64,000 bases of DNA. Source: Delphinus delphis. Its lineage: Eukaryota > Chordata > Mammalia > Artiodactyla > Delphinidae. The notes under the pieces are model-generated. The model was not told the DNA's origin, ran no database searches, and saw only the letters and a list, made by a program, of their open reading frames with translations. The stretch is taken from assembly GCF_949987515.2 (NCBI RefSeq), contig NC_082700.1, positions 37,535,380 through 37,599,379 on the forward strand, written 5' to 3'. Both the position numbers and the translations under genes were made by a program. Below, one piece after another: positions 47,701-60,463 of this stretch. Each line of letters opens with the position of its first letter. Within the stretch, counting starts at the first letter, position 1.

Positions 47701-48173
47701 ATAATGTGAAATCTTCAGGTGATTCTGAAATACCCTGATTTCTAAGTTTGTGAATCATTACCTTAGATAAATTATTTCCAATTTTCATGTGATTAATGCC
47801 TCTCAGGTGAAAATATAGATCCATTTATTTTGAAAACACCACATGTGACTTATATAGACATCAGAGTTATAGGATCATGCACTTAAATTGTATTTCAGAG
47901 AAATTAACTTGAAAGTTTATGATGAGTTCTACATTGATCTGATAGACTCAATTACTTTGGGTCTTATATTTGCTCACATTTTCATCAATTATATAATAAT
48001 GGGTAACACTTTACTATTGAGTTATCACATGACACTGAGTTTTTGTGAAAGCAAAATCAGTCCACTTTGGAGTTCATTGTGATAAGTAGTGCTAATTGCC
48101 TTGGACAAATCAATCCTATAGCATATTAGTCACTTCATATTCATGAGCCAATCAAAACAAAAGCAGAATTAAC
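47701..48173. other. Unassigned sequence
   Basis: No gene is recognised. A 64-codon plus-strand frame at 47888-48082 has no recognisable motif. Confidence 0.45.
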
Positions 48174-48205
48174 AGTCATGCTGCTAAAGAAGTAGCAGCA
48201 TGACT
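48174..48205. repeat. Perfect hairpin, 13-bp stem, 6-base loop
   Basis: AGTCATGCTGCTA (48174-48186) pairs exactly with TAGCAGCATGACT (48193-48205) around the loop AAGAAG. The right arm overlaps a perfect AP-1 word TGACTCA at 48201-48207. Pairing stops after 13 bp. Confidence 0.92.
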
Positions 48206-48649
48206 CAGACATGACATGGAAAGAAAGCCCTGGGAAAAATCCTTCCAATGAGCAAGACATTTTAAGATGATCTGCCAAAGTATTAAGCCATGTCCATTTC
48301 ATCAGGGGTGAAGTAGATGGAAAGAATTAGGAAACAAAAATCTTATTTGATATCTGAGTTAATTTATAATATTCTCAGGCCACTCCCAGAATCTAGAGGT
48401 ACTGAGGACTGATAACTAATGTCTCTGATCCAACTAGCAGCCCCCAGATAATAAAGTTCCTCCATATCCAGGAGTCAAGTGACATGGAAAGGCCAAAAAA
48501 GGGGGAGGGAGGCTCTTGATTGAATACCTCTATAAATTGATGTTATTTTTTCACTTCCTTGGGAAGCTTTCAAAATTATGCATTAAAGCCACATATAAAG
48601 GGAAAATATAAGATTGTGTAGATATATAGAGTTCTTTTGTAAACTGTCA
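48206..48649. other. Unassigned sequence
   Basis: No gene is recognised. A purine-rich AAAAAAGGGGGAGGGAGG run occurs near 48495-48511. Confidence 0.45.
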
Positions 48650-48868
48650 ATAATGCTCGAGCACATATGTTGGTGAACTAAGACCAGTGGATAAACAGGT
48701 CTACTGCCTGGTTTTGTATAAAAAGTTTTATTGGAACACAATCACATTCATTCTTCTCGTATTGTTTGCGAATATTTTCATGCTACCCAGACAAAGCTGG
48801 GTAGTTACAGCAGAGATCATGTGGACTTCTTTTATGTGGTACCTTACAAAAAGGTTTTCTGACCCCTG
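48650..48868 (-). mobile_element. hAT-Charlie-type DNA transposon copy
   Basis: The plus strand reads GTTGGTGAACTAAGACC, TGCCTGGTTTTGTATAAAAAGTTTTATTGGAACACAATCACATTCATT, and ends TTTTCTGACCCCTG. This is the antisense of the family whose sense strand begins CAGGGGTCGGCAAACTTTTTCTG. The left end is eroded and no 8-bp duplication is visible. Confidence 0.75.
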
Positions 48869-49959
48869 CATTCAACAGACTATATCAATGTTTAAGGACT
48901 GCATAATGTTGGAGAGAAAACTTCTCCGCAATTCTCATTTTGTTATGCAGTGACCTTTAAACGACCTCCTGACCCACACATTACTCATTTTCCCCATGGT
49001 GAAAGAATAACTTTTCTGGCTGGTAGATGATATTCATTGGTTTATGCCACTGCATTGGATGGAGCTAATCTACTTAGAGGCTATAAATCATAGGACTTCA
49101 GTCTTTCTCTTTTCTTTAAGAGGCTTTTTAAATTATTCTAAGCACTAGACTTGTGAATGTATAATTCTGGATAAGTTTATCTGCTCTGCAGACACTCATT
49201 TTCCTGATGCACTCTCTCACAAACTTTACTGGGGGCGTGGGAAGTATCTGCAAACCTATTTGGTTCTTATTTCCAAGAAAAGTTCTCGACCAACTTTATC
49301 AGAAATAAAAGTGATATACTGATCTCTATCTGCGGGAATTCTGTATCACTTATTGTTTTCAGAGTTGTGAATGGATGAAGAGCACAGTTTATGATTCTAA
49401 GAGCACCAATCTATCAAGTGCCACATGTTGGTGTTAATCAAATTGCTTACATTCTCATGGGATGACCAACAAGTTAACATATATTTAAAATACTCAGAAG
49501 TATGTAATACTAAAATACATACTATGGAATCAGAAAGAACAAGAGAAGAGAATTAGAAGGGTATGAGCATTGAATGTGACTAAGATTGTACTTCAGAGGT
49601 AGGGCATATTCTGTGTGTTGTGCAAATAGAGTAGAAATAAATGTGTCAGGATTCCAGATAAAGTAAATTGAGAGGAAAATATGCAGCTATGAAAGAATGT
49701 GGTTCACTTGAGAAGTACAGTATTTAGTTTGGTATATCTAGAGTATAGAATGAAACTGAGGAAGGTCAGAATAAACTGGAATGTTAAACATGAGTAAAAG
49801 CATAGAAGTCCTAAAAGAATAGCACACAGTCATTGTTTTGTTATGCAGATATATTGAATTCCTTTTCCTCCGGAAAAACTGCTCCTCTTACCCTTTCAAC
49901 TCTTGTAATTTAGTGTAATTGAAATCGACCTTCATTACAGTCTCAGTGATGTTTGTGAC
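48869..49959. other. Unassigned sequence
   Basis: About 1.1 kb without a recognised gene or repeat. Confidence 0.5.
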
Positions 49960-50330
49960 TTTGTGACTTTGACCCCATACTTCTGAGCACAGCACTTGAT
50001 TCAGAGTATGGTCAAGTGATTAGATTAGAGCCAATGAGGGAAAAACAAACATTTTTTTTTTTTCTGAGAGTTTGGTGAAAATAGACGCTTACTATTCATG
50101 GGACTTGATCTTGGAAATTTATAATTATTAGAGCTAATTGTAGCTTTTTTGAAACCACCAAGGAAAGGCTTGTCTGAGAATTGAACTAGCACAAGAGAGG
50201 CTGGACAGTTAAATTTAAAAAAAAAACCTCTTGATAGAATTTAACCTCTGGGTCAAGTTGTACTTTAAATCAATTCTACTTCTATAGCTTTGTGCACCAA
50301 TAAATTCCATTTTTATTTAAGATGGCTTGT
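49960..50330 (+). mobile_element. Possible old LTR-like element
   Basis: AGAGTATGGTCAAGTGATTAGATTAGAGCCAATGAGG, a central T-run, and TTGTGCACCAATAAATTCCATTTTTATTTAAGATGGCTTGTGTCAG are laid out like an LTR ending in an AATAAA-containing segment. The family was not recognised. Confidence 0.3.
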
Positions 50331-50548
50331 GTCAGATTATGTGCAAACAGTATGTGGTCAGATTTATTTGGGGCATTTATCATAGCTGTTCAAAAATCGG
50401 GAAGGTGAATTAAATAAAAAGATTGCAAATATAAATATGCTTTGAGTTATTACTTTGTGTCATAGAAAGGTAAGTGTGAGAATAGTAAAATACTGTGTAA
50501 GTGCAAGAATTACACATTTTACTCTCCTGGCCAAAATTCCTTAATGTC

Positions 50549-51055
50549 TGTAGTAGGCAGAAGAATGGTTCTCCAAGATTGTCCATATTCTAATCCGTGA
50601 GATATTTTAATATATTATTTTACATGGCAAAAAATAACCTTGTAGATGTGATTACATTATAGAAACAGAGATGAAGAGTTATTCTACATTATCCCAGTGC
50701 TCCCAGTCTAATCACATGGGTCTCTATATATGAAAAAAATTTTCTTGTTATAGTCAAAGAGAAAGGTGACTCTGGAAGAAAGGTCAGAAAGATGTGACAT
50801 TGCTGATTTTGAAGACAGACGATGGAAGCTATAAACCAAGGACTATGAGTCACCTTTTGAATTTGGAAAAGGCCGATAAACATATTCTTTACTAAAGCAT
50901 CCAGAAAGGAACACAGCCCTGTTAATACCTTGATTGTAGCCAGGTGAGACCCCTCTTAAACTTCTAACCTCCAGAACTGTAGGCAATACATTTATGTTGT
51001 TTTAAGCCACAGTTTGTGGTAATTTTTTATAGTTTCCATATGAAACTAATAGAAT
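50549..51055 (+). mobile_element. MLT1-type (ERVL-MaLR) solo LTR
   Basis: TGTAGTAGGCAGAAGAATGGTTCTCCAAGATTGTCCATATTCTAATCC, TTACATGGCAAAAAATAACCTTGTAGATGTGATTACATT, AAAGATGTGACATTGCTGATTTTGAAGACAG, GGAACACAGCCCTGTTAATACCTTGATTGTAGCC and CCTCCAGAACTGTAGGCAATACATTTATGTTGTTTTAAGCCAC follow the MLT1 order to its end. The internal region is absent. Confidence 0.88.
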
Positions 51056-51149
51056 GACTCTAAAATTTTCAGTATGAAGACTAGTTACTTAGCTACCAAG
51101 ACTTTCATGACACAGGACCTCTTTCCCCATGGGATTATTTTACCCATCC

Positions 51150-51482
51150 AAACAAATTATGCTGTTTCAGGAATCTGTCCCTTTGCTTGCATCTAGAATG
51201 ACACTTCCTTTCCATTTGCCTTCATGTAGAATTTCAAAACCTGGCTCAAGAATTATTTTCTCAGAAATATTCCCAGATACCTTGGTATATTTTGAGTTTC
51301 CCCACCCATGCACTCTCATTTCCCCTGAGCTTATTATAATACACACCACTTTGGGCAGTAAGCATTATACTTATATATATATGAATGTCCCATTAGACAT
51401 AAATGTTTTTAAAATTAATATTAATGCAGTGTTTTCATTGGGGCATATGCTCAATCTTCTGTTAATTGGCTAAATGAATGAG
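51150..51482 (+). mobile_element. L2-like LINE 3' end
   Basis: CCTTCATGTAGAATTTCAAAACCTGGCTCAAGAATTATTTTCTCAGAAATATTCCCAGA, CCTGAGCTTATTATAATACACACCAC and GGGGCATATGCTCAATCTTCTGTTAATTGGCTAAATGAATGAG follow the order of the L2 3' end. The 114-codon open frame at 51129-51473 overlaps it and is a chance frame in repeat sequence. Confidence 0.6.
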
Positions 51483-51489
51483 AAAAGGA

Positions 51490-52040
51490 TGAATTAGGGC
51501 TCTTTGTCAGGGATATGCAAAATGACCCCAAGTTTCTATGATTCACTGGGAAGACTCATAGGATTCATAATATAGTTGTATCATGGCTATGCATATTATA
51601 GCAAATGGATATAATGCACAAACATCAAAGGAAAAAAGAATATGATGTATGTTCCAGAGAAAATCAGGTATAATCTTCCAAGAGTACTTTATCAGTAGAA
51701 TCACAACAGGATGTACTCAAATCCCTTGGCAGTGAGTTCTGACAATATTTGTAAAATGTTGTCAACCAGGGAAGCTCATCTGAGACTAAATGCTCAGGGT
51801 TTTTTATTAGAGGCTAATCGTGATCACAACTTGACTGACACAAACAATATTCTATATACGTAAAAGGAATGAAGGTTTTCAGCATAAACATTGTTCATTC
51901 AAACAGTGTAGGCACAGTGAGGCACTTTTCACAGTTAATGGTGGAAACCCTCCTGAAATCCAAGGTCCCAGATGCTAACCAAGGATAGTACTTCAGGCCT
52001 GCCATATTGACTCTTTTCTTCATAGCCCTATAAGTATCAT
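51490..52040. mobile_element. Retroviral-type LTR, family not named
   Basis: TGTCAGGGATATGCAAAATGACCCCAAGTTTC, TCACTGGGAAGACTCATAGGATTCA, TTCCAAGAGTACTTTATCAGTAGAATCACAACAGGA, GTTGTCAACCAGGGAAGCTCATC, GCTCAGGGTTTTTTATTAGAGGCTAATC and TTTTCAGCATAAACATTGTT appear in the order of a common mammalian LTR that I recognise but cannot name with certainty. No internal viral genes are present. Confidence 0.6.
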
Positions 52041-52306
52041 CTAGAGACAGAAATTCCATCTGAACTTACTACTCTGGTTATAAATAGTCTTATTTTAGCT
52101 GAGAAAGTACTCTGACTGCAGATACTTAATACCTAATATAAATAGTGATATGGATATAGAAACTCATTTATAAATATGGTTAGATAACCAGGAATCACAA
52201 AATATTTGAGGAAAAGATAGAAATACAAATGCAACAATAAAAGAGGTAGCTACTGTAGAAATACAGTAAACAGAGGAGAGCATATAAATTAAATATTTTA
52301 ATAAGT

Positions 52307-53881
52307 ATTAGTTGCATTTCCACACACTAAAAATGAACTATCTGAAAAAGAAGCTAAGAAAATCTCGTTTACAATAACATCAAAAACAATAAAATATTTA
52401 GCAACAAATTTAACCAAGGAGGTGAAATATCTGTACTCTGATGAAAGAAATTAAAGAAAGTACAGTACATGGGAAACTATCCTGTGTTCATAGACTGGAA
52501 GAATTAATATTGTTAAAATGTCCCCATTGCTCAAAGCAACCTACAATTTCAATGCAATACCTACCAAAATTCTAGTGGCATTTTTCACAGAAATAGAAAA
52601 AAAAAATCCCAAAATTCATGTGGAAACTCAGAAGGCCCTAAAGAGCTAAACAATCTTGAGCAAGAACAAAGCTGGGCAAATCAGTTTCCTGATTTCAGAC
52701 TATTTTACTAAACTATAGTAATCAAAATAGTAAAATACTAGCATAAAAACTAACATACAGGGGCTTCCCTGGTGGCGCAGTGGTTGACAGTCTGCCTGCC
52801 AATATAGGGGACATGGGTTCGAGCCCTGGTCTGGGAAGATCCCACATGCCGCGGAGCAACTAGGCCCGTGAGCCACAACTACCGAGCCTGCGCGTCTGGA
52901 GCCTGTGCTCCGCAACAAGAGAGGCTGCGATAGTGAGTGGCCCATGCACCACAATGAAGAGTGGCCTCCGCTTGCCACAACTGGAGAAAGCCCTCGCACA
53001 GAAACGAAGACCCAACACAGCCAAAAATAAATAAATAAATAATTAAAAATGAATATCTGCTTTAAAAAAAAAAACAAAAAAAAATAACATACAGACCAAT
53101 GGAATAGAATAGAGAGCCCAGAAATAAACCCACATATATACAGTCAATTAATTTTTGATAAATGCACTGAGAATACAAAATGGGAAAATGATAGTATCAT
53201 CATTAATGGCATTGGAAATCTGGACATCTACATGCAAAAAACGAAATTAAACCCTTATATTACACCACTCAGAAAAATGAACTCAAAATGTATTAAGACT
53301 TAAACATAAGACCTGAAACCATAAAACTTCCAGAAGCAAACATAGGTCATAAACTTTTTGACATTGACTTGATAAGAATTTTTGGATATGACACCTAAAG
53401 CACAAGCAACAAAAGGAAAAATAAACAAGTGGGACTACATCAAGCTAAAATGTTTTTGCACAGCAAAGGAAACAATCAATAAATTGAAAAGGCAATCCAT
53501 GGAATTGGAGAAAATATTTGCAAAAGGAGCTAACATTTAAAATATATAAGGGACTCATGCAACTCAATAACAAAAACCAAATAACCTGAATAAAAAATGG
53601 GTAAATGACATAAATAGAGAGTTTTTTAAAGAAGAAATACAAATGACCAACTGGTGTATCTAAAGATGCTTAACATCACTGATCTTTAGAGAAATGCAAA
53701 TTAAAACCTCAATGAGATATCACCTCATACATCTTAGGATGCTTATTATCAAAAAGTCAAAATATAGTATATATGTTGGCAAAGATGTAGAAAAAAAGGT
53801 AACCTTTATACAATGACGTTGGGAATGTAAATGTGTGCAGTCATTATGGAACAATGTGGAGTCTCCTCAAAATATTAAAAC
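52307..53881 (+). mobile_element. LINE-1 ORF2 3' half, old, interrupted by a SINE
   Basis: The copy starts within the reverse transcriptase region (TTGCATTTCCACACACTAAAAATGAACTATC), runs through AATTCATGTGGAAACTCAGAAGGCCC and GCAAATTAAAACCTCAATGAGATATCACCTC, and stops near CAGTCATTATGGAACAATGTGG without a 3' UTR. No frame is open beyond about 60 codons. The SINE at 52761-53084 splits it. The next L1 copy begins immediately, so the 3' end was lost or displaced there. Confidence 0.9.
52761..53084 (+). mobile_element. CHR-like tRNA-derived SINE, long type, nested in L1
   Basis: The copy opens GGGGCTTCCCTGGTGGCGCAG and has the box-B-like GGGTTCGAGCCC, TGAAGAGTGGCCTCCGCTTGCC and GAAACGAAGACCCAACACAGCC. 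The tail is TAAATAAATAAATAATT followed by an interrupted A-run. The 10-bp direct repeat TAACATACAG at 52751-52760 and 53085-53094 is the target-site duplication. The 125-codon antisense frame across it is SINE sequence. Confidence 0.97.
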
Positions 53882-56800
53882 CAGCTTTACAACAAATGCA
53901 AAATGAACTTCTCTAGGCAGGGAACACAGAGAAGGAAAAGACCTAAAAAACAAACCCAAAACAATTAAGAAAATGTCAGTAAGAACATACATATTGATAA
54001 TTACATTAAATGTAAACAGATAAAATGCTCCAAACAAAAGACATATACTGGCTGAATGGATACAAAAACAAGACCCATATATATCTACAAGAGACCCATA
54101 TCAGACCTAGGGCCACATACAGACTGAAAGTGAGGGGATGGAAAAAAATATTCCATGGAAATCAAAGGAAGCTGGAGTAGCAATACTCATATCAGATAAA
54201 ATAAACTTTAAAATAAAGACTGTTACAAGAGATAAGGAAGGACACCGCATAATGCTCAAGGGATTAATACAAGAATAAACATAACATTTATAAATATTTA
54301 TGCACCAAATATAGGAGCACCTCAATACATAAGGCAAATGCTAACAGACATAAAAGGGGAAATTGACAGTAACACAATAATAATTGGGGACTTTAACACC
54401 CCACTTACCCCAACTGACAGATCATCCAGACAGAAAATAAATACGGAAACACAAGCTATATATCACACAACAGACCAGATAAATTTAATTGATATTTAAA
54501 AGACATTCCACCCAAAAGCAGAAGAATACACTTTCTTCTCAAGTGGACATAGAACATTCTCCAGGGTAGATCACATCTTGGGTCAGAAATCAAACCTAGG
54601 AAAATTTAAGGAAACTGAAATTATATCAAGCATCTTTTCTGATGAAAATGCTATGAGATTAGAAATCAATTACAGGAAAAAAAACTGTAAAAAACACAAA
54701 TATGTGGAGGCTAAACAGTGCACTACTAAATAACCAAGAGATTGCTGATGAAATCAGAGAGGAAAATGATAAAAATACCTAGAAAAAAATGACTACCAAA
54801 ACATGACCCAAAACCTATGGGACACAGCAAAAGCAATTCTAAGACAGAAGTTTATAGCAATTCAATCTCACCTCAAAAAACAAGAAAAATCTGAAATAAA
54901 CAATCTAAACTTACACTTAAAACAACTAGAAAAAGAACAAAGAAAACCCAAAGTTAATGGAAGGAAAGAAATCATAAAGACCAGAGCAGAAATAAATGAA
55001 ATAAAAATGAAAAAAACAATAGCAAGATAAATAAAACTCAAAGTTGGTTCTTTGAGAAGATAAACAAAATTGATAAACCTTTAGCCAGACTCATCAAGAA
55101 AAAAAAAAAAAAAGAGACAGGACTCAAATCAATAAACGAAGAAATGAAGAAGGAAAAGTGACAACTGACACCACAGAAATACAATGCAACATAAGAGAAG
55201 ACTACAAGCAACTCTATGCCAATAAAAAGGAAAACCTGGAAGAAATGGACAAACTTTCAGAAAAGCACAACCTTCCAATACTAAACCAGGAAGAAATAGA
55301 AAATATGAACAAACCAATCACAAGCACAGAAATTGAAACTGTGATTAAAAATCCTCCAACAAACAAAAGTGCAGGACCAAATGGCTTTATAGGTGAATTT
55401 TAACAAACATTTAGAGAAGAGCAAACATCTATCCTTCTCAAACTCTTCCAAAATATAGCAGAAGGAGGAGCACTCTCAAACTCATTCTATGAGGCCACCA
55501 GCACCCTGATACCAAAACCAGACAAAGATGTCACAAAAAAGAAAACTACAGACCAATATAACTGATGAACATAGATGCAAAAATCCTCGATAGAATACTA
55601 GCAAACAGAATCCAACAACACATTCAAAGGATCACACAAAATGATCAACTGGGGTTTATCCCAGGAATGCAAGGAATCTTCAATATATGCAAATCAATCA
55701 ATGTGACACACCGTATTAACAAATTGATGGATAAAAACAATATGATCATCTCAATAGATGCAGAAAAAGCTTTTGACAGAATTCAACACCCATGTATGAT
55801 AAAAAAAATCCAAAAGGTAGGCATAGAGGGAACTTATCTCAACATAATAAAGGCCCTATATGACAAACCCACAGACAATATTGTTCTCAATGGTGAAAGA
55901 CTGAAACCATTTCCTCTAAGATCAGGAACAAGACAAGGTTGCCCATTCGCATCACTATTATTCGAACATAGTCTTGCAAGTTTTATCACCAGAATCAGAG
56001 AAGAAAACAAAATAAAAGGAATCCAAATCGGAAAAGAATAATTAAAACTGTCACTGTTTGCAGATGATATGATAATATACATAGAGAATCCTAAAGATGC
56101 TACCAGAAAATCTCTTGCATCCTATACAATAATGATGAAAAATCTGAAATAGAAATTAAGGAAACCTCCCCATTTACCATTGCAACAAAAATAATAAAAT
56201 ACCTTGGAATAAACCTACCTAAGGAGAAAAAAGACCTGTGTGCAGAAAAATATAAGACACTGTTGAAATAAATTAAAGATGACACAAAGAGATGGAGAGA
56301 TATGCCATGTTCTTGGATTGGAAGAATCAACATTGTGAAAATGACTACTACCCAAAGCAATCTACAGATTCAATACAATCCCTATCAAACTACCAATGGC
56401 ATTTTTCACAGTACTAGAACAAAAAAGCTTAAAATTTGCATGGAGACACAAAAGACCCCAAATAGCCAAAGTAGTCTTGAGTGAAAAAAAACTGGAGCTG
56501 GAGGAATCAGGTTCCTGGACTTCAGACTATACTACAAAGCTACAGTAATCAAGACAGTATGGTACTGGCACAAAAACAGAAAGATAGATCAATGGAACAG
56601 GATAGAAAGCCCACATACATATGCTAATCTTATTTTTGATAAAGGAGGTAAGAATATACAATGGAGAAAAGACAGCCTCTTCAATAAGTGGTGTTGTGAA
56701 AACTGGACAGCTACATGTAAAAGAATAAAATTAGAACACTCCCTAACACCATACACAAAAATAAAATCAAAATGGTTTAAAGACCTAAATGTAAGGCCAG

Positions 56801-58066
56801 ACACTATCAAACTCTTAGAGGAAAACATAGGCAGAACACTCTATGACATAAATCACAACAAAGTCCTTTTTGACTCATCTCTTAGAGAAATGGAAATAAA
56901 AACAAAAACAAACCAATGGGACTTAATTAAATAAAAGTTTTTGCACAGCTAAAGAAGCCATAAACAAGGTGAGAAGACAGCCCTCAAAATGGGAGAAAAT
57001 ATTTGCCAAAGAAGCAACTGACAAAAGATTCATCTCTAAAATATACAAGCCACACTTGCAGCTCAATAGCAAAAAAACAAACAATCCAATCCAAAAATGG
57101 TCAGAAGCCCTAAATATACATTTCTTCAAAGAAGATATATTGATTGCCAACAAACACATGAAAGGATGCTCAACATCACTAATCATTAAAGAAATGCAAA
57201 TCAAAACCACAATGAGGTATCACCTGACACTGGTCAGAATGGCCATCACCAAAAAAATCTACAAACAATAAATGCTGGAGTGGGTGTAGAGAAAAAGGAA
57301 CCCTCTTGCACTGTTGGTGGGAATGTAAGTTGAAACAGTCACTATGGAGAACAGTATGGAGGTTCCTTAACAATTTAAAAATAGAACTACCATATGACAC
57401 AGAAATCCCCTACTGGGCAAATACCCTGAGAAAACCGTAACTCAAAAAGAGACATGCACCACAATGTTCATTGCAGTAGCATTTACAATAGCCAGGACAT
57501 GGAAACAACCTAAGTGCCCACTGACAGATGAATGGATAAAGAAGATGTGGCACATATATACAATTGAATATTACTCAGCCATAAAAAGAAACAAAATTGT
57601 GTTATTTGTAGTGAGGTGATTGGACCTAGATTCTGTCATACAGAGTGAAGTAAGTCAGAAAGAGAAAAAAAAATTACCATTTTCTAACACATATATATGG
57701 AACCTAAAAATGAAATGGTTCTGATGAACCTAGGGGCCGGACAGTAATAAAGACGCAGATGCAGAGAATGGGCTTGAGGCCACGGGGAAGGGAAAGGATA
57801 AGCTGGGATGACATGAGAGAGTATCATTGATATATATACACTACCAAATGTAAAATAGATAGCTAGTGGGAAGCAGCTGCATAACACAGGGAGATCAGGT
57901 CAGGGTTTTGTGACCACCGAGAGGGGTGGGATGAGGAAGGTGGGAGAGAGGCACAAGGGGGAGGGGATATAGGGAGACATGTATACCTATAGCTGATTCA
58001 TTTTGTTATACAGCAGAAACTAACAAAACATTGTAAAGCAATTATATTCTAATAAATGTGTTGAAA
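53882..58066 (+). mobile_element. 5'-truncated LINE-1 with complete but broken ORF2
   Basis: The copy begins at the last codons of ORF1 (CTTTACAACAAATGC...CTTCTCTAGGCAGG). ORF2 starts near 53970. Endonuclease signs are GDFN at about 54387-54398 and the SGHRTFSRVDH stretch at about 54541-54575. The reverse transcriptase shows DAEKAFDRI and [13 protein letters not shown] inside the 158-codon frame 55565-56041. A stop codon falls just before the FADD motif at about 56059-56070. Further stops divide the C-terminal part. The 3' UTR runs from about 57660 to 58066, ending TTGTAAAGCAATTATATTCTAATAAA without a clear poly(A). About 4.2 kb; unable to encode ORF2 protein. Confidence 0.94.
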
Positions 58067-60106
58067 GAGTAAAAGAAGAAACAATTTGAACAGACCAATC
58101 ACTAGCAGTAAAACTGAATTGTAATTAAAATAAACAAAAAAAAACATACAAGAAAACAACCTTCCAGCGAACAAAATCTTAGATCAGATGGCTTCTTTGT
58201 GGGTTAATTCTACCAAACATACAAAGAGGAATACTGTCCTCCTCAATCTATTCAGAAAAAGTGAAAAAGAGTGAACACTCCCAAATTCATTCTATAAGGT
58301 CATTATTACCCTGAGACCAAAAACCAGACAAAGATATTATAGAGGAAGAAGACTATAGGCCAATACCTTTGATAAATATAGTTGCAAAAATACTTAACAC
58401 AATATAATCTAACCAAATCCAACAATACATAAAAATGATCATAATACATGATCAAGTGGGATTTATCTAGAGATTCAGGGATGGTTCAATTTTCATAAAT
58501 CAATTCATGTGATACACCACATTAACAAAAGCAAGGATAAAAATCACATGATCATCTCAAAAGAGTCAAAAAAAAATTTGACAAAGTTCAACATCCATGC
58601 TTGATAAAAACTCTCTTTGAAGTTGATATAGAGAGAACACATCTCAATATGATAAAGGTCGTTTATAACAAACTAACAGCCAACATCATACTCCATGATG
58701 AAAAGCTAGAATTTTTTTCTCTAAATTCAGGAACAAGACAAGCATGCCCACTCTCACCACTATTTAACATTGTATTGGCAGTCCTAACTATAGCAATTAA
58801 AAAAGAAAAGAAATAAAAGTCATCCAGATTGGAAGAGAAGAAACTGTCTTATTTCCAGATGGCATGATATTTTATACAGAAAATGCTAAAATCTCAACCA
58901 AAAAGCTATTAGAAATGATCAATTAATTCAGTAAATTTGCAGGATACAAGATTAAAATCTCATAATCTGATGCTTTTCTATACTAAAAATGAGTTATCAG
59001 AAAAAGAAAGCAAGAAAACAATTCTGTTTAAAATCACATCAAAAAGAATATCTAGAAATAAATTTAACCAAGGAGGTAAAAAAAAAAAAAAAGATAAAAG
59101 AAAACTCTAAAAACCATAAAAAGTTGATGAAGGAAATTGAAGATGATACAAAGAAATGAAAAGACATCACATGTTCATGGATTGTAAGAATTAATATTGT
59201 TAAATAGCTATATGACCCAAATCAACCTACAGTTTTAATGCAATCCCTATCAAAATACCCATGACATTTTCCACAGAACTAGAATAAATAATCCTAAAAT
59301 ATATATGGAACAACAGATTATCAAAACAATCATGAAAAGAAAGAACAAAGCTGGAGGTATCACACTCTCTGACTTAAGGCTATATTACAAAACTACAGTA
59401 ATCAAAACAGCACATATTGGCACAAAAACGGATACATAGATCAATGGAACAGAAGTAAAGCCCAGAAATAAACCCATACACTTATGATCAATTTATCTAT
59501 GACAAAGAAAGTAAGGATGTATAATGGAGAAAAGACAGTCTCTCAATAAGTGGTGCTGGGAAAACTGGACAGCTACATGTAAAAGAATTAAATTAGAGCA
59601 TTCCTTCACACCATATACAAAAATAAACTCAAAATGAATTAAAGGCTAAATATAGGAAAGGAAAACATAATACTCCTAGAAAAAAAATATAGGAAGAACA
59701 CTCTGACAAAAATTGTAACAATATTTTCTTGGATGTGTGTCTTTAGGCAAAGGAAATAAAAGCAATTAACTAATTAAACTAAATGTTTTTGTACAGCAGA
59801 GGAAACCATCAACAAAATAAAAAGGTAAACTAATGAATGGGAGAAACTGTTTGCGAATGATATGATCTATAATGGGTTAATACCCAAAGTATATAAACAG
59901 CCCCTACACTCAATATCTAAAAAAGAAACTACCCTATTAAAAACTAGACACAGGACCTGAATAGACATTTCTTCAAAGAAGACATACAGATAGTCAACAG
60001 GCACATGAAAAGATGCTCAGCATTGTTAATCATCAGAGAAATGTAAACCAAACCCACAATGAGATATCACTTCATACCTACAAAAATGGCTATCATCAAA
60101 AAGTCT

Positions 60107-60463
60107 AAGGCTTCCTTGGTGGTGCAGTGGTTAAGAATTCACCTGTCAAGGCAGGGGACATGGGTTGGAGCCCTGGTCTGGGAAGATCCCATATGCAGTG
60201 GAGCAGCTAATCCTGTGTGCCACAGCTACTGAGCCTGTGCTCTAGAGCCCATGAGCCAAAGCTACTGAGCCCACGTGCCACAACTACTGAAGCCTTACAC
60301 CTAGAGCCAGTGCTCTGCACCAGTGGTGAAGCCACCGCAATGAGAAGCCCACACACTGCTACAAAGAGTAACCCCTGTTCATCGCAATTAAAGAAAGCCC
60401 ATGAGCAGCAAAGACCCAACACAGCCAAAACTAAAATAAACAAATAAATTTTAAAAAATTGTC
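60107..60463 (+). mobile_element. CHR-like tRNA-derived SINE, longest type, nested in L1
   Basis: The copy opens AGGCTTCCTTGGTGGTGCAG. It has the additional CTCTAGAGCCCATGAGCCAAAGC and CTACTGAAGCC blocks seen in the 35234 copy, then GCAAAGACCCAACACAGCC and a TAAAATAAACAAATAAA tail. The L1 phrase AAAAAGTCTA before it and AAAAATTGTCTAC after it mark the split host sequence. Confidence 0.95.

Noticed and set aside
51129..51473. 114-codon sense open frame
   Set aside because: It overlaps a diverged L2 3' end; chance.
52700..53077. 125-codon antisense open frame
   Set aside because: It lies across a SINE and its tail; low-complexity and SINE-derived.
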